Shown here piece after piece: positions 26,066 to 39,070 of a stretch of DNA of 64,000 nucleotides. The translations under genes were made by a program, and so were the position numbers. Each line of letters opens with the position of its first letter. Position 1 is the first letter of the stretch. This DNA is from Lycocorax pyrrhopterus obiensis (taxonomy: Eukaryota > Chordata > Aves > Passeriformes > Paradisaeidae), in assembly GCA_014706295.1 (NCBI GenBank), contig JACSVZ010000006.1:32173848-32237847 (forward strand). The letters are read 5' to 3'. The notes below the pieces were generated by a model. It was not told where the DNA came from, made no database searches, and saw only the letters and a program-made list of their open reading frames with translations.

Positions 26066-26460
26066 AGTTCAGGCTGAAGGAGCTGGGGTTGAACAAGAGG
26101 AGGCTCAGGGATGACCATCAATTGCTCTCTACAATTATCTGAATGGAGGCTGTAGGAAGGCGGGGGTCAGTCTCTTCTTCCAGGCAGCCACTGACATGAC
26201 AAGAGGACAAAGCCTCAAGCTGCACCAGGAGGTGTTCAGACTGAACACAAACTCAGGAGGAATTTCTCCATGGAAAGAGTTGTTAAGCCTTGGAATGGAC
26301 TGCCCAGAGAGGTGGTGGAGTCATCTTCTGGAGCTGTTAAAGAAATGACTGGATGTGGCCACTTAGTGCTGTGGTCTTTTTGACAAGGTAGTGATCAGTC
26401 GAAGGCTGGACTTGATGACCTCAGAGGTCTTTCCCAACCAAAATGTTTCTGTGAATCTGA
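26066..26460 (+). mobile_element. CR1 LINE 3' end (plus strand)
   Basis: Plus-strand CR1 tail: CAAGAGGAGGCTCAGGGATG, AATTATCTGAATGGAGG, GGACAAAGCCTCAAGCTG, GGAATGGACTGCCCAGAGAG (the RWNRLPREV-type segment), GTGGAGTCATCTTCTGGAG, and the terminal GACCTCAGAGGTCTTTCCCA then TTCTGTGAATCTG. It belongs to a different subfamily from the copy at 20.75 kb (the AGCTGCACCAGGAGG phrase). Frames are broken; the 5' part is missing. Confidence 0.93.
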
Positions 26461-27897
26461 AATTCTTCATAGTCTGGAAAACATATGTCATAGGTCAAGA
26501 ATTTTCAATTAGGATGTTCTCTTGAATCTAATATGGTTTATGTCTACTAGCACAGAAGCTAATATAGGCAGCTAAGATGTAGGTTGAAAAATTAAAGCAG
26601 TTCTAGAAGATAATTATATTTATTTCTCCTGATCAAGAATGCACAGATTGCACTCTGGAAGGCACTTCATGCCAGACTAGCTAGATTAAAAGAGGCTTCT
26701 GCTGTTATAAAATTAATTACCTATTTACTTAAAACAGAAACTGATCCTAGAATGACAGTTTGTTTTTTAACCTTGTTTTATAACCAATTATTCAGTGAAC
26801 AATTATGTACACTGAACTATGAAATATTGCTTGAAAGAGGGAAATTCAAGGATTGAGTTACTATGCAGCATAAAGTTATGCTGAGCTTTAATGTTAAGTT
26901 GAGGTTACCTGACATTCACCCAAATATGTTCATTAACTTGAATCAGGATGCCTGATTAAACTCTACCATAGGTATACCGGAGAATTTTCAGGGACAGAAG
27001 TATCATTTATTTCAGTCTTCTGTTTAGTACAAGGTACACTTTCTAGCTGAGGCTTCCATATTTTGGAGAAATATAAATTATTAACCCTAGCAGAAGGCCA
27101 GGATAAGAAATAAATCAAAGTAACTGTGTTACCTCCTCTTTAATTTCCGTCTTAATTATATGGAGAGTTTTCTTTTCTTTTTCAGCTCTCCTTTAGCAGA
27201 AATTCCAAGATCATCTCTGGTGGAAACTTGTGAAAGATGGAATATGCTTCAGTTGCCCTCATCTTCTACAGCTACTAGATAAGCCACCCTGTCAGATGTC
27301 ATAAAGTCAATGAATCTTAAAATACCACTATGGACATTAGTAGAACAATAGGCACCTCAGGCTACTTTAAAGAAAACTTTGTGGTAAGCCACAAATATGC
27401 TACATAGTCTCATGAAAACAGAGGCCAAGGAACACACAAAGGAAAGGAAAGGTGGTTTTATTTTAACAGTTGTACTGCAACCACTGCAGAAATAATTGTC
27501 TCTTTGCATGTCTGTATATGTATACATTTTACATACCTTTATATACAAAGCATATTTCAATTCTTCATCAAACACAGATGTTTAGTGATGAATATGAATG
27601 GAACAGGAAGCAGAGAAATTATGCCATAGGTCTTCTTTTAGAAAACAGAATCTTGCATGCATTTTGTTTTTGTAGATATGCCATATGCCAGCATCTGTAA
27701 AATATAAGTATTCTTATGATTAACCTAGCTCCAAAACTGAAAAATTCCTTCATTAGGAGAGCAAGTCTTACAAGTACATTTAGTACATCATTTTGAATTT
27801 AGAAATTGCATGACTGCTTTTCCCAAGTCACTGAGAAAACATCTGCGTCCTTCAAGCATATAATTCTATTCATTTTTTGGGTCATATCTGCAATGAC
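26461..27897. other. Gene-free AT-rich unique DNA
   Basis: Nothing recognisable: no exon-like open frame, no young repeat, no RNA gene. Confidence 0.55.
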
Positions 27898-28572
27898 TTC
27901 TGCCTGTCATTTCATCAGTCAGAACTTCCCCAGATTTTTTCATGTTCCTCCAGATGTTTGGAATGCTGCTTAAAAATTGGTGCCACATTTCAACTTAATT
28001 TCAAGCTTTTGATATTGAAGAAAAATTTTAAAATTGCATTGGGAAAATGAGTGGTCTGACTGCACTAACCTTGATATCCTGTAGAATTCTTTAGTGTGCT
28101 CCATCTCAGCCCCTCAGTTTGTTTCTACTCCTACGGCCCATTTTCTCTGTCATTGTTTGTCTTACCTGTGCTCTAGATTTGAGGGGCATCCACCCATGGC
28201 TCCAGCAAACTCAACATCCTCCACAGATGGATGGAAAAAATTATCTAATACCATTGTTACAACCTTACCTTCTCTGAATTTTTCTTTTGGTCCCTAGAGG
28301 CCTTCTTGAAAGCACCATGTTCTGCTGCATCTGTAAAAGGGATTTATTACTTGTTTGTATTGCTTTTCCTAGGTGACTCTTCGAACTCTTTCTGTCACGC
28401 TTTATATATTGGCATTTAATCTGTAATGGTTCATGATACTTTCTGCTTTTTTCATTAGGACTTAAATTTAGCTTTTTGAGGAGTTCTTTTAATTCCTTAA
28501 CTCAGTAGTCCTATACTTTCTGTTTAGCCATAGCAGCTCATTTTGGTCCCTCTAAAGGTCCCCCTTTCTCAC
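27898..28572 (-). mobile_element. Ancient CR1/L3-type LINE relic (minus strand)
   Basis: The + strand follows, in order, the complement of the old amniote CR1/L3 segment between the endonuclease and the core reverse transcriptase, as I recall its consensus. Markers are GCTTAAAAATTGGTGCCACA near 27968; GATATCCTGTAGAATTCTTT near 28072; GGGGCATCCACCCATGG near 28181; and ACAGATGGATGGAAAAAATT near 28220. Then TTTATTACTTGTTTGTATTG near 28340, ATCTGTAATGGTTCATGATA near 28418 and TTCTTTTAATTCCTTAACTC near 28483 follow at about the expected spacing. It is heavily diverged with no frame left. It covers a different part of the element from the relic at 61 kb, so the two are separate insertions. Confidence 0.55.
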
Positions 28573-28805
28573 CAATCATTACAGTATGACTGTAACAAAT
28601 TTTTAGGAACTAAACGTTAGTGAATGATAATACACTGTGCTATATATTTAACATAAACATGTTCTATTTCCTTGGATTTACACTTTCAAACACTTGAAAT
28701 TAAATTCTAACAAGTAATGTTTTACTGTCAAAGAGGGGTCACAGCGTATTTACGCTACAGCATGAACATGCTCAGTAAGAAATTTGTTTACTAGCCAAAA
28801 GTCTT

Positions 28806-28866
28806 TAAAAATAAAAATAAAAATAAAAATAAAAATAAAAATAAAAATAAAAATAAAAATAAAAAT
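28806..28866. repeat. (TAAAAA)10 hexanucleotide microsatellite
   Basis: T occurs every sixth base from 28806 to 28866 with A in all other positions: ten perfect units. Likely length-polymorphic. The lack of interruptions suggests it is young. Confidence 0.95.
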
Positions 28867-29413
28867 TTAATCCAAGTAACGAATTGTTGTTAAATTACTT
28901 TTCAGTAAATATGTTTCTTCATAGCACAGGGAGCCCAAGTAAGCATGGCCTGAAATACAACCAAGGTGAAAATACTGTAAAAGCATAAAGATATGGAGGT
29001 ATAGGTTGACAGACAGGTAGATATGAGATAGTTAAGAGAACAAGTCTCCTAATTCATTCTAATGTGTTAGAAAAATCTTGGGTCTAGTGGCCTAAGAAGT
29101 TGTAACCACACTGGGTCAGATGATTCAGACTGCTCCAATAGTGACCATCAAGGGAGCTAAGAGCCTCTCTCATAAAAAGCTTTACAGTTACTATAAATGC
29201 AAAGTAATTCTTTCATCCTGGAAGCAGCTCTTTTTTCAAACTGATGCTTCAAGCCACTGCGCAGTGGCATTTAGTCTGCCAATATCTAGTTTCCAATCAA
29301 AGTCCGAATATGTATGTACATATATATCCTTGGTATATTCCAGATATAACTAAGTATTAAACTAATCCTACATAATATTGCAGAAACTGACAAGGAGTAT
29401 ATATGTGTGGATG
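28867..29413. other. Gene-free AT-rich unique DNA
   Basis: No gene, RNA or transposon signature seen between the hexanucleotide repeat and the next CR1. Confidence 0.55.
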
Positions 29414-30157
29414 CTTCATAGAATGGCTTGGGTCAGAAAGGACCCTAAAGATCATCTAGTTCTAACCCTGATGCCATGGGCAAGGACACCTTCTACCACA
29501 CCAGGTTGCGCAGAGCCCCATCCAACCTGATCTTGAACACTTTCCAGGAGTGGGGCATCCATGACTTCTCTGGGCAACCTGTTCCAGCGCCTCATCACCC
29601 TCACAATAAACAATTTCTTCTTGATATCTAATCTAAACCTACAGTCTTTCAGTTTGAAGCCACATGTATACAGACATGCCCTCATAAATAGTCTCCTTCT
29701 TTCCTGTAGGCTCCCTCCCAATACCAGAAGGTCACCACTTGGTCACCCCAAAGCTTTTTCTTCTCCGGGTTGAACAATCCCAATTCTCTCAGCCTTTCCT
29801 CATAAGAGAGGTGCTCCATCTCTAATCAACTTGGTGGCCCTCCTCTGGAATTGCTTCAATAGGTTTATATCCTTTTTGTGTTGAGGACCCCAGAGCTGGA
29901 TGAAGTGCCACAGGTGGGGTCTCACCACAGCAGCGCAGAGGGGCAGAACCCTCTCCCTTGACCTGCTGGTCACACCTCTTCTGATGCAGCCCAGAATACA
30001 ATTGGCTCTCTGGGCTGTGAGTGCACATTGCTGGGTCAGGTCCAGCCTCTCATCCACCAACACTCCCAAGTCCTTCTCCTCAGGGTCCTCCGATCAGTTC
30101 ATCCCCCTAACCTGTATTGATATCAGGGGTTCCCTCAACCTAGGTGTGGCATTTGTA
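29414..30157 (-). mobile_element. CR1 LINE, 5'-truncated copy (minus strand)
   Basis: The + strand starts with CTTCATAGAATGG, the complement of the CR1 3' terminus, and then CR1 ORF2 C-terminal sequence in reverse. Minus translation gives MGVLVDERLDLTQQCALTAQ, LWGPQHKKDINLL and QRRATKL at 29.80-30.07 kb, and FKLKDCRFRLDIKKKLF and RRWNRLPREVMDAP at 29.5-29.7 kb, in different frames. This is the end of the reverse-transcriptase protein and the 3' UTR. The copy stops before the catalytic box, near 30157, by 5' truncation. It is less truncated by decay than the tails elsewhere but is not functional. Confidence 0.94.
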
Positions 30158-32413
30158 CATCATGATTTAGGTACAAGCTTATATTATGCTCCACAAGTTA
30201 TCAGAACCTTTATTGAAAGGATTTGGTTTTGGACTACCCAGCAGACTACAGAGGCACACACAATATGGATGCTACAGCTTTTATCATAAAAAAAAGCTTA
30301 AAAGAAATCACATATATTTTGTTAAAGAAGGGGCAAGAAGGAATTTAATTTTTTTTCCTTCAAACTAAAAAATTCTAAATTGAAAAGTAAAAAGTTTAAC
30401 CTAAAATAATAGCAACTAAAATGTAACTTAAAGTCAAATTACAATAACAGAGAAAAAAAAAGTAATTCTACTGACAAAGTCATGATTTTAGATTGCTTAC
30501 AGCAGTGCAATCACTTTGCATTCCTTTTATTTTTCATTAAATGGGGACAGAAGAAATTATGCACAGATTTTAAAAATAATTATGTTTAATGTCATCAAAA
30601 CTTGTAACAAGGATCTGATTTAGTATAATTTGTCTTAGATATGCAAAACTATGCCGATCTGAAAACAGCTACCTATTTGAAGATGGGGCTGTTATTCTAG
30701 GAAGGAGCTTCGGTGCTAAGGCAGATCTACTGAACATGGTCACCGCCTGCTGCACCTGTTGCCCCTCCGGCTAATCAGAAGTCCTCCCTGTTGACACACT
30801 GGTCTGTGTTCCTCCATCTTTCTCCCTGAGGAGAGGATATGGCCTCCAAAATCCAGACAGTCTCTTGACAGAGCCTCTTTGGCACACTCAAACCGCTGAA
30901 GGATGATACATAGCATTTAGTCTCCGTGGGCTTAACCCACCTCTCCTCAGAAGCGTGTCACTGTTACGCAAGCAACATGTGAGAACCTGAACATCGCTAA
31001 TCTTGGTCATTCCCAGGAAAGATTCTATACTAGCATGTTTGTTAAAAAAATATGCAAAAGTCCTTCCCTGTTTCTTTTTTCACTTTAACATGATTTTAAT
31101 TTGTGTAATTTTATGAAAATGAACAGAATAAAATTAAGTCCATTGGATGGCTTCATGCTGGCAAATATATTAGTCAAAAGCAGAGTCAAACGTTTTAGAA
31201 GCCCAGCTGCTTTAAAAGACTACACAGAGCTACTCAACTGATGTTGGGCAATTATGGTATAATCTTCAAGTTGCTCATAGCTAAAAATTAAATTAAACCC
31301 TAGAAGCAGAAAAGAAGAAATGAAAATCTGACACAGGTTATTACTGTATTCCATCTCATGGTTTTTTAAGAACTTCATCTAATGACTATTTAATGTGTGA
31401 GGATGGCTCAAAGTTATTTCAAAGGGATTGCTGTCATATGGGGGCAGATGCTGGATCTTTGGCACAGATGTAACAAAAAGATGCGTATTTCCCTTTGTGC
31501 CCTGGAGACACAGTGCCTCAGTCTTGATGTATCTCTGTATCCGTGCCTAAGCACTTCAGCTTTTTATGTGCATTGTTCAAGACTGCTTGCTGAAGCAAAA
31601 CTTCATATTTCATAGGCATATTTGTGGGTAAGAAAATCTTTTTACTGATATGGAGTCCCAAAAATTTGGATAGTCAAAACTGTATTCCTCCCTAGACTTT
31701 TTTCCTCCCAAGCACATTAAAGTACCAACATATTAGAAGCTCCTAAAATTTCTTAGGGAAAAATGTAGCCACCTTTTCAATTTTACTATAAACATAAAGA
31801 TAGGCAGGAGGCCTATTTCTTCTGAAATGACTTAATTTTATGGAAATCATCTACTGCAATCAAAGATTTTTGACTGGATTTTCAAAACTGTCAGAAGCCA
31901 GAGTTCCAGCAATGTTCACAAAATGTCTTTTGTGACCACTTAAACCAGAGGTATTTATACTCTTGTTGTTTAAATGTACATCCAACCACTTCGAGTAACT
32001 ATTCAAACACCTTTAGAAGTTTAGCCTTTAGACATCTCTCATGTTGGGAACTAACTTCTCATTTATAGACTTAAGATGTGTCTCTAAAGTAAGTACTCCA
32101 AAATTGATGCATCTTGGATGAAATTAATTTGGCTTTAAATCTCAGTCTTCGGTCGCACCTCTGACCACCAATAAAATGATCTACAATCCAGGTGTAAGGA
32201 AATATATATCTCAGGTCCTTCTGAGTTTATAAAATTGTTTCCTTTTCCCCTCAATTTTGTTACTCAAAAATCAAACATCACAAAATGTAGAGTCACTCCT
32301 ATCTTTGACAAAGACTTTTTATGACTCTGTCTACAATGATACATATACATTCAGTTTATAAAGTTTGCACTTCGAATAATAATTATTTTAGCTATATTGC
32401 TCATAACGTCATC
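30158..32413. other. Gene-free DNA with one GC-richer patch
   Basis: AT-rich unique DNA apart from the CpG-enriched patch at 30.69-31.02 kb. No exon with splice sites that I can defend and no young transposon. Confidence 0.5.
30690..31020. other. CpG-enriched, GC-richer patch of unknown nature
   Basis: About 330 bp with roughly balanced base composition and eight CpG dinucleotides (TTCGG, ACCGC, TCCGG, ACCGC, TCCGT, AGCGT, TACGC, ATCGC), in flanks where CpG is rare. It holds a short hairpin GTGGG-CTTAA-CCCAC at 30926-30940. No frame stays open on either strand over the block. It could be a fragment of an unrecognised LTR or transposon, an old non-coding exon, or a conserved element. I cannot choose. 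Confidence 0.35.
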
Positions 32414-32494
32414 ATTGACAAGGTGGTGTTAGGTCATAGGTTGGACTTGATGATCTCAAAAGTCTTTTCCAATCTAATTAATTCTGTGATTCTA
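32414..32494 (+). mobile_element. CR1 LINE terminal fragment (plus strand)
   Basis: An 81-bp CR1 tail: TGACAAGGTGGTGTTAGGTC, GGTTGGACTTGATGATCTCA, AGTCTTTTCCAATCTAATTA and the 3' repeat ATTCTGTGATTCTAT. One of the shortest truncated copies in the window. Confidence 0.88.
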
Positions 32495-35400
32495 TTAAAA
32501 TGCAAGCATATCTGAAGTTCAACGACACTGGAAATCTACCAAATTAATATTAGACGTTACTTATACAGGAACACTATTTCTGTAAATCGGTGGGATGTTA
32601 ATTGTACAGCATCTCTATAACTTTTAAACACCAAGGAAATGAACAACTGAAAGATCAGAGGTAGACAGCCTGCTCAAAGATTCTTCTTCCTGAGAACATA
32701 CAGATAAAGGACAACTGTGCCTACAGGAAAGCTTCCTTTACTCATGTGATGTAGATGGGAGATGTTAGGCTACATTTCCATAGACACACCAATTATCACC
32801 AGCTAATGATGTCTTCCTTGGAGATACTCATCAGTGTCTTTTTCTGCTTAATGACTCTAAATTATTTAAGGTAAACTTGATTTAGTGCTATCTCCTGATA
32901 ACTGATTTCTTAATTTATTCACAGCTAAACGATGATTTAAAACATGTTAATAATTACTAATTTTTAATAACTTGACTTTATTGAAAGACATATTCAAGTT
33001 TCAGAATTTGCCCATTAGAACACTTAATAATTTTTTCAGATGAAGTTCCCACTATATTCTTGATTATCAAAAGTGGGAAGGGAGAAATGTGGTATTGATG
33101 AGAAAATTGTGGTATTGATATACACATTCCTTACTACACATTCCCTAACTAAAGCAAACAATTAAATGCTTTTAACAGAAGCTTCAATATCATTGTTTAA
33201 GGCACTGCTTTGTCTTATGTTTTTCGATACATGCAGATAATTTAATTTAAATGTAAATTTATCTCATTTTTCAGTTTCAACTTGTAGAACAGTGTCACAA
33301 ATCTTTTTTAGGTCAGGTGCTTAGGAAAGAAATACCTTGGCATGGGTAAACACAAAAAGTAAGTAGAACTGCAAATTTCTGTAGTGAAGATGTTTGAGCT
33401 ACTTTTACATACAGAGAAAATGCTGGGAAAATGGGAGAACCTAGACTACTTAGTACGTGTATCAATAGTTTTAGTCAAATATTAATGAAGCTTAGATAAA
33501 AGTACCTATTTTTTGTTGCATCTGTGTTTTAGAAATATTAATTCCTGTGCCCTTTGCTTTCTCATGAATACACAATATATAAGGAAATGAATGCATAAGG
33601 CACTTCTTTTGATACTTTGGACTATATCTACTTACATTAATGCTTGTGCATAGCCAATAGAGAATCAGGATTCCAAAGAAAAGTATTCTATGACCTTCAG
33701 ATCTGAGTGAGTGTTGCAGACAAGCCCATTATTCTCCCAGATCTAAGCAATGAAAACAAACCAATACTCAACTAAGATAAACCCTTTGACTTATCAGTCC
33801 CACAAGCCTACAAGAAAAAACCTTTAAGACGGTGTCTTATAAACTTCTTCAAATTTTTTTTTATGGATTTCATTTGAAGATTTGCTTCAATCAAAACCAC
33901 AGGAAAAACAGTATCATTATACCTAAGTATTACACAGACTCATTAAGCAAATATCCTGAGCAGGGACCTGACAGGAAAACTATGGAGTCTGTCCAAAGAT
34001 CTGTGCTGTGGGTTGAAAGCTGAATAAAGTTCATAATTTGTGATTTACCATTTCAGTGTTTAGACTGTAGCAGAAAGAGCAACTTAATTAGTCAATAAAT
34101 TACTCTTTATCACTTTCTGAAATCTGAACAGCCAACCATCGGGGGAAATGCAGAATCCTGAGCTTCAAATTATTTCAAAATAGCATATTTTTAAGTCTTC
34201 CAAGCTATATTTCTAGAGGGTTTTTGTCCTATTTACTGCCCTCAGTCACAATGTATTTGCTTTTTCATTAGGGCACTATCTGACAAAAGACTAGATCTAT
34301 GAAGTCTGTGCAATTCTTTGTCCTACTTTGAACTCCTGAAGTCCAAACTTGGAATCATTCCGTGCACAATGAAATAATAGTGTTCATGGAAACTTGTCTT
34401 TCAACCATTTCCAGATGAAGAAAACTGCTTTCCTATCCTTTTCCTCCTTAATCTTCAACTCTTACCTTTTTTAAATTTAGTCTCGCTTCTCAGCTTCTAG
34501 AAGTGTCTTACATGAAACAATTATTATTCACCCTCTTCATAGAATGTACAGTATACCTGACAAAAAAAACCTGAAAAAGGATAGGAAAAACTGTAATATA
34601 TGGAAGAAATATTCAACAGTAGGCTAGTGTTTATACTTCTGAGCAGATCTATAAAGCCAAAGGAAAACTCAAGATTTTCTTTTTGCACCATTTTATTTTA
34701 CCATGGAAAAAGAATTGTGCCCAGTTAATTTTTGTCACCAAGGACTATTTTGGTTTTCTGTTATGTGTGTTAATGGAAATAAATCCTTCCCCACATCATA
34801 AAAAATTATCGTTATGAAAACTAATTCTTCCAAAAAAGCCTAATTTAAACATTTTTTCCCTAAATAATTTGGTATAGGATAATAGGATTTAGTTCTTTCT
34901 CCGGAAAATACATCTTGCTGAAGAAATGTAGGAAAAGTTAACTTGTAAGTTTGACAACCAACAGACATATTTGTACAATGATCCTTCTGAACTAACACAA
35001 TATACAAGCAGTTAAAGTGACAAAGGGTATATTCTTGCACTGTTGTCGTAAAAACAAAAAAGATAATGTGGAATGTGTGTAAAGACAATTTCAAAATATT
35101 TAAAAGAAAAATTTTCTGCGGCTTAGAAGAACAAGTGAGCTCCCTCCTTATGCACTTGGTCTCATATGCAGGCAAAACTTTTTTAAGTTAAAAGCAGCAC
35201 AATATTTTTTGAATGGCAATTGTTTTGACTGGTTTATTGATTATAAATTCATCAAGAAACCTTACTTCCCTCTCTGCAAAAGACAATGATTCAACTTTCT
35301 AGATTTTCCCCAAGTTAGCTGTCAAGCACTGACTGCAGAAACTCAAGTACAGACTAACTATCTATATTGATCAAGGTCTGGACAAACAAAGGAACTTCCT

Positions 35401-38400
35401 GCAAACTTCAGCGTGTTTTAAAATGTGGTGACATTGAGGCAACTCTGCAGCACCTTTGCTGGAAGTGAGTTTCATTGAGGAGAACCTTTCATACCCAACT
35501 CACTGTTTTACGACTTGTCCTTGAAAGAGAAGGAAGTAGTTTGCAGAGAAATGAGCAGAGGCTGCAATCATTTCACTCTCACCAAGTATATATTTTTAAG
35601 ATGTCAGTGATAATCTTGAAGTGTCACCATATGATTAGGATACAATCAGGAATACAAGAAAAAATATTTCCTAACATGCCTACACATGCCTGTGCAAAAA
35701 AACATGATTGGAAGAAACATTCGTTCATCGACACTGTTTATTATGGATTATATTATGCAATAGATTATATTTTAATGTCCTTTTCAGTATATGGACATCT
35801 ATATATCCATATCCAGTAATATATCTGTGTATGTATATGGTATAGGTATGGCTGATTATATGGAATTTTGAATTAGTGCAGTTCCACTGTCGTTTTCTGA
35901 CTAGATAAAACAAAAATAAATGAAAACATACATGACTTCATTAAACAAAGTAGCTGTCTCTAATGGATGTCTTCTTTAGCTGTCAACACAGTTTTCATAT
36001 GTAAATGACAGCATCTCTGTACAACTGAGCTAGTCAGGTATGCAGTGATGGGTGGATTGCTTTGAGATCAAAGCTGCAGCTCTGAATAGAGAGCAAAGTA
36101 CTGACTTCACAGTTTTTGCAATTATTATGACAAATTACTCATAAGCTAACAGATGTAGATTTAGGATGTGTGGTATAAAAAAACCCTGCAACATCTAAAA
36201 TGACACTCAGACTTCTAACACATCTACCTGCCTAAGGTCACCCTCTGGCTAGTATTTGAAGGATGAAAAAAAGACAAAATACACCATTGATTTGCCCACT
36301 GATAAAAAAATACTGTGTAGGAAATGATCAAGTTCAACTTTGAACACATCATTTTCTTAAAATAGCTAAGAAGACCTCTGTGTCAAAATAGCAACATGAA
36401 AGTTTTGCCTGAGGCTGGCTATATCTTTCCAGGATGAACATCTTCTGCTTAATGAAACAAGGGATGTACAGAGGAAATAAAAGTTGAATATCAGAATTGC
36501 TATTCGACATGATCACTAAGGTTAATAGCAGAAACAAAAAAAAATGAAAGAAAGAAACCTAATGCATTCTGGAAACTCTTTTCCCTATTTCTTCTCAAAA
36601 GAAAAAAGAAAAAGAAACAATGAAATATTCATAGTTGTATTTCTGTTATACCTACACATAGGAAAATGCACATAAAGAAAACTCCTTCCTGTAACTGCCA
36701 ATGAAATGCTGTGTCTGCGCAATAATAGCACCCATAACTTCAGGTGTTGATTTAAGACAACGTGAATATCCCTTTAAAGTCACTACATGTTTTGAAAAAT
36801 GTCAGTATGTATCTGTGCCTCACTGAGCATTATAGCAATCCTGTCTCTGAAGGTGTACTGTAGGGGCAACATAACTGGAAACATTCAGAATCTGCCACTT
36901 TTTCTCAAAGTCTCCAAGGAAAAGATAGCTCTGATTTTTTTTTTTTGCATAGAAGGAGGAAAAAATCCCAAATTTCAATCATTTATTTGAAAGATATAAT
37001 CGTACTTAGGGGAAAAACCAGAATATTCACTATTGGTAAAATTTCCTGTCTAAAGCTTATCTATCTAATTTAGCACCAGCTGCTACACAATGAAAGTAAA
37101 GCCAAATTTCTGCAATTTCTATAAATGCTTTAACCAGCAAGGTGTTAAGTAGTTACTTACAGAAACAAATACCAAGTCAAATTACACAAAGCAATATTAC
37201 AGCTAAGTATCATAAAATTAATGAATTTTAACCTTCTACACATTGTAAAAGGTGCTTTAGTTATTCATGTAAAAAACCCCTGCATGCCTAATCGCCCTTT
37301 CTAGAAGTATTTACACTGACAGGAGAAAAAAAAATGTGCTTTATGGGACCTATCACAAGTAAGTCCTGTAAGATTCAATCAGCCTCTGCAACCTGATTAT
37401 ATATGTCCTGAAGGATGTCTGCAAACTCTTTACTTACTCTGATAAGCAATAGCCTGTATCAAAACACCTACAACACTATGAATTGCTTGGCTTAGTCTCT
37501 GAAGAAATCTTGAGCTTGAAAAAAAATTAATAGAGATTGCTTTAAAAAACATAACATCATTAAGCAAATCCTTACAACTAATTGTTTTCTCCAGTACAGA
37601 AGCAGAACAAGGTGTTCTAGTCTTTACCTTCATATCACAATGTAGTTAAGTTCATACTCCTGTTCTTCAAGCACTGCAACATCTCAAATGACAGCAGCAC
37701 TAGAAACTACCTTCCACCTAATTAGGATAAGATTTGCAAATACAAGTTTAAGAGGTTAGCTTACGTCTAATTACCAGTTTTATAAGTTCTCAATGAAGAA
37801 AAGGAACATTTCTTAAGTGTGCTGCAATGGCATTTTCCCTGTAAAATGGTGGAAGACATTTAAGAATGAGTAGAACCATTAAATGCACCTCTTTTTCACC
37901 TGTAATTTAAACAAACGTAAATATAAATTAGAAGGTCATCTGAAGAGTTGAAGGTTGATGTTCAAGCTGACTCTTCAGTAGCACCAGTGGAGGAGTGGTT
38001 GCTTATCAGATAGAAAGCTGAGTCAGGGAAAAGACATTAAATGCAAGTTTAAAACCTTTTATTGTAGAACAGGTTCCTGTAATGAACTGTAAAAGGAATC
38101 TGAGAACATATTTGTTGCTAACTTTATGCATCTTGCATATCATTTTCTGCTTAGCAACAATTGCTGCAGACATTGTCAGGTTTTGTCCAAAAAAACTGTC
38201 ATAACTATTTTAAGCATGAAACTTTCATAATAAGAGGTTGAAATCTCAAATTCAAAGTATTTCCATGTAGGCACAATTTTCATGATGAAAAACATTAATT
38301 CTGAAGAATTTATCCTTAGATTTTGCTGGCTACAAAGTTCTCTATTCAACATATCCTGGAGCCCTTCCTCAGTATAAATAGATAATAGCTGGACACAGGG

Positions 38401-38569
38401 TATTTTTCTCCAGCTAATAGAGAGCTCACACAATAAAGCAGTTTGTAAATTATTCTTGGAAATGGACAGCTTTGTAGCTTGTGTCAAAACAGGGCAGAAA
38501 AAATAAAATTATGTGCATTTTCACAGAGAAACAGTGAAAGGAGTGGATGTGGAACATTCAGTAATGCTT
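32495..38569. other. Gene-free AT-rich unique DNA
   Basis: No gene or transposon recognised. A 12-bp word (TGTGGTATTGAT) is repeated 19 bp apart near 33.09-33.12 kb. Open frames up to 114 codons (35475-35819, plus) and 111 codons (34840-35175, minus) lack any motif and are probably chance. Confidence 0.55.
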
Positions 38570-39070
38570 CTGACACTGTTTAATTGCAGGAGAAAGTTTT
38601 GGAGTCTGGTCATGAGAATGTCATGAATAAATTACTTCCATTAATCAATTGTTAAGAATTGGTATGTAAATTACTATGCAAACTTAATTAGCTGCTTCTC
38701 TATTTTTAGTACTTTAAACCCCCCACTTTAATAGTATATATCCTCTTTCTCTTTTTTGCGCAGCAAATTAAAGGAATTATCTTTGTTAATATTTGATTTG
38801 GCATGAAAATATTAAGGTAACCATGACAACAGTGTCAGTAGCAATAAATCAGCTGAATTACAATGATGACAATATGTAAGCAATATAATGTGAGCCTTTA
38901 AGGGAGCAGCATGTTCCGACCCAGTATAACTACTATGAGCACTCCCTGGCTTATGCTTTCTTTCATTTCTCATAAAGGCCCTTATTCCCAGAGGTGCTGC
39001 ATGTAATCGAGCTTTTAACGAAGTGGGATGACTCAGAGATATGTATAACAGCTATTCAAATTCACGTAGA
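38570..39070. promoter_or_regulatory. Candidate conserved non-coding element (enhancer-like)
   Basis: Seen: dense, well-spaced regulatory-type words without repeats or open frames. They include ATTACTTCCATTAATCAATT near 38630, an octamer-like ATGCAAAC at 38676-38683 directly joined to TTAATTAG at 38684-38691, a pyrimidine tract TCCTCTTTCTCTTTTTTGCG near 38741, CAATAAATCAGCTGAATTAC near 38842 and an AP-1 word TGACTCA at 39029-39035. Known: paired octamer and TAAT cores typify vertebrate developmental enhancers in gene deserts. Inference: this is the most enhancer-like patch in the window; no conservation data were available. Confidence 0.35.

Noticed and set aside
28806..28866. Regular spaced repeat that could be mistaken for a CRISPR-like or satellite array
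   Set aside because: It is a simple (TAAAAA)10 microsatellite with no spacers; the window is vertebrate nuclear DNA.
29900..30289. Plus-strand open frame of 129 codons
   Set aside because: Mostly antisense of the CR1 copy at 29.4-30.2 kb, running into unique DNA.
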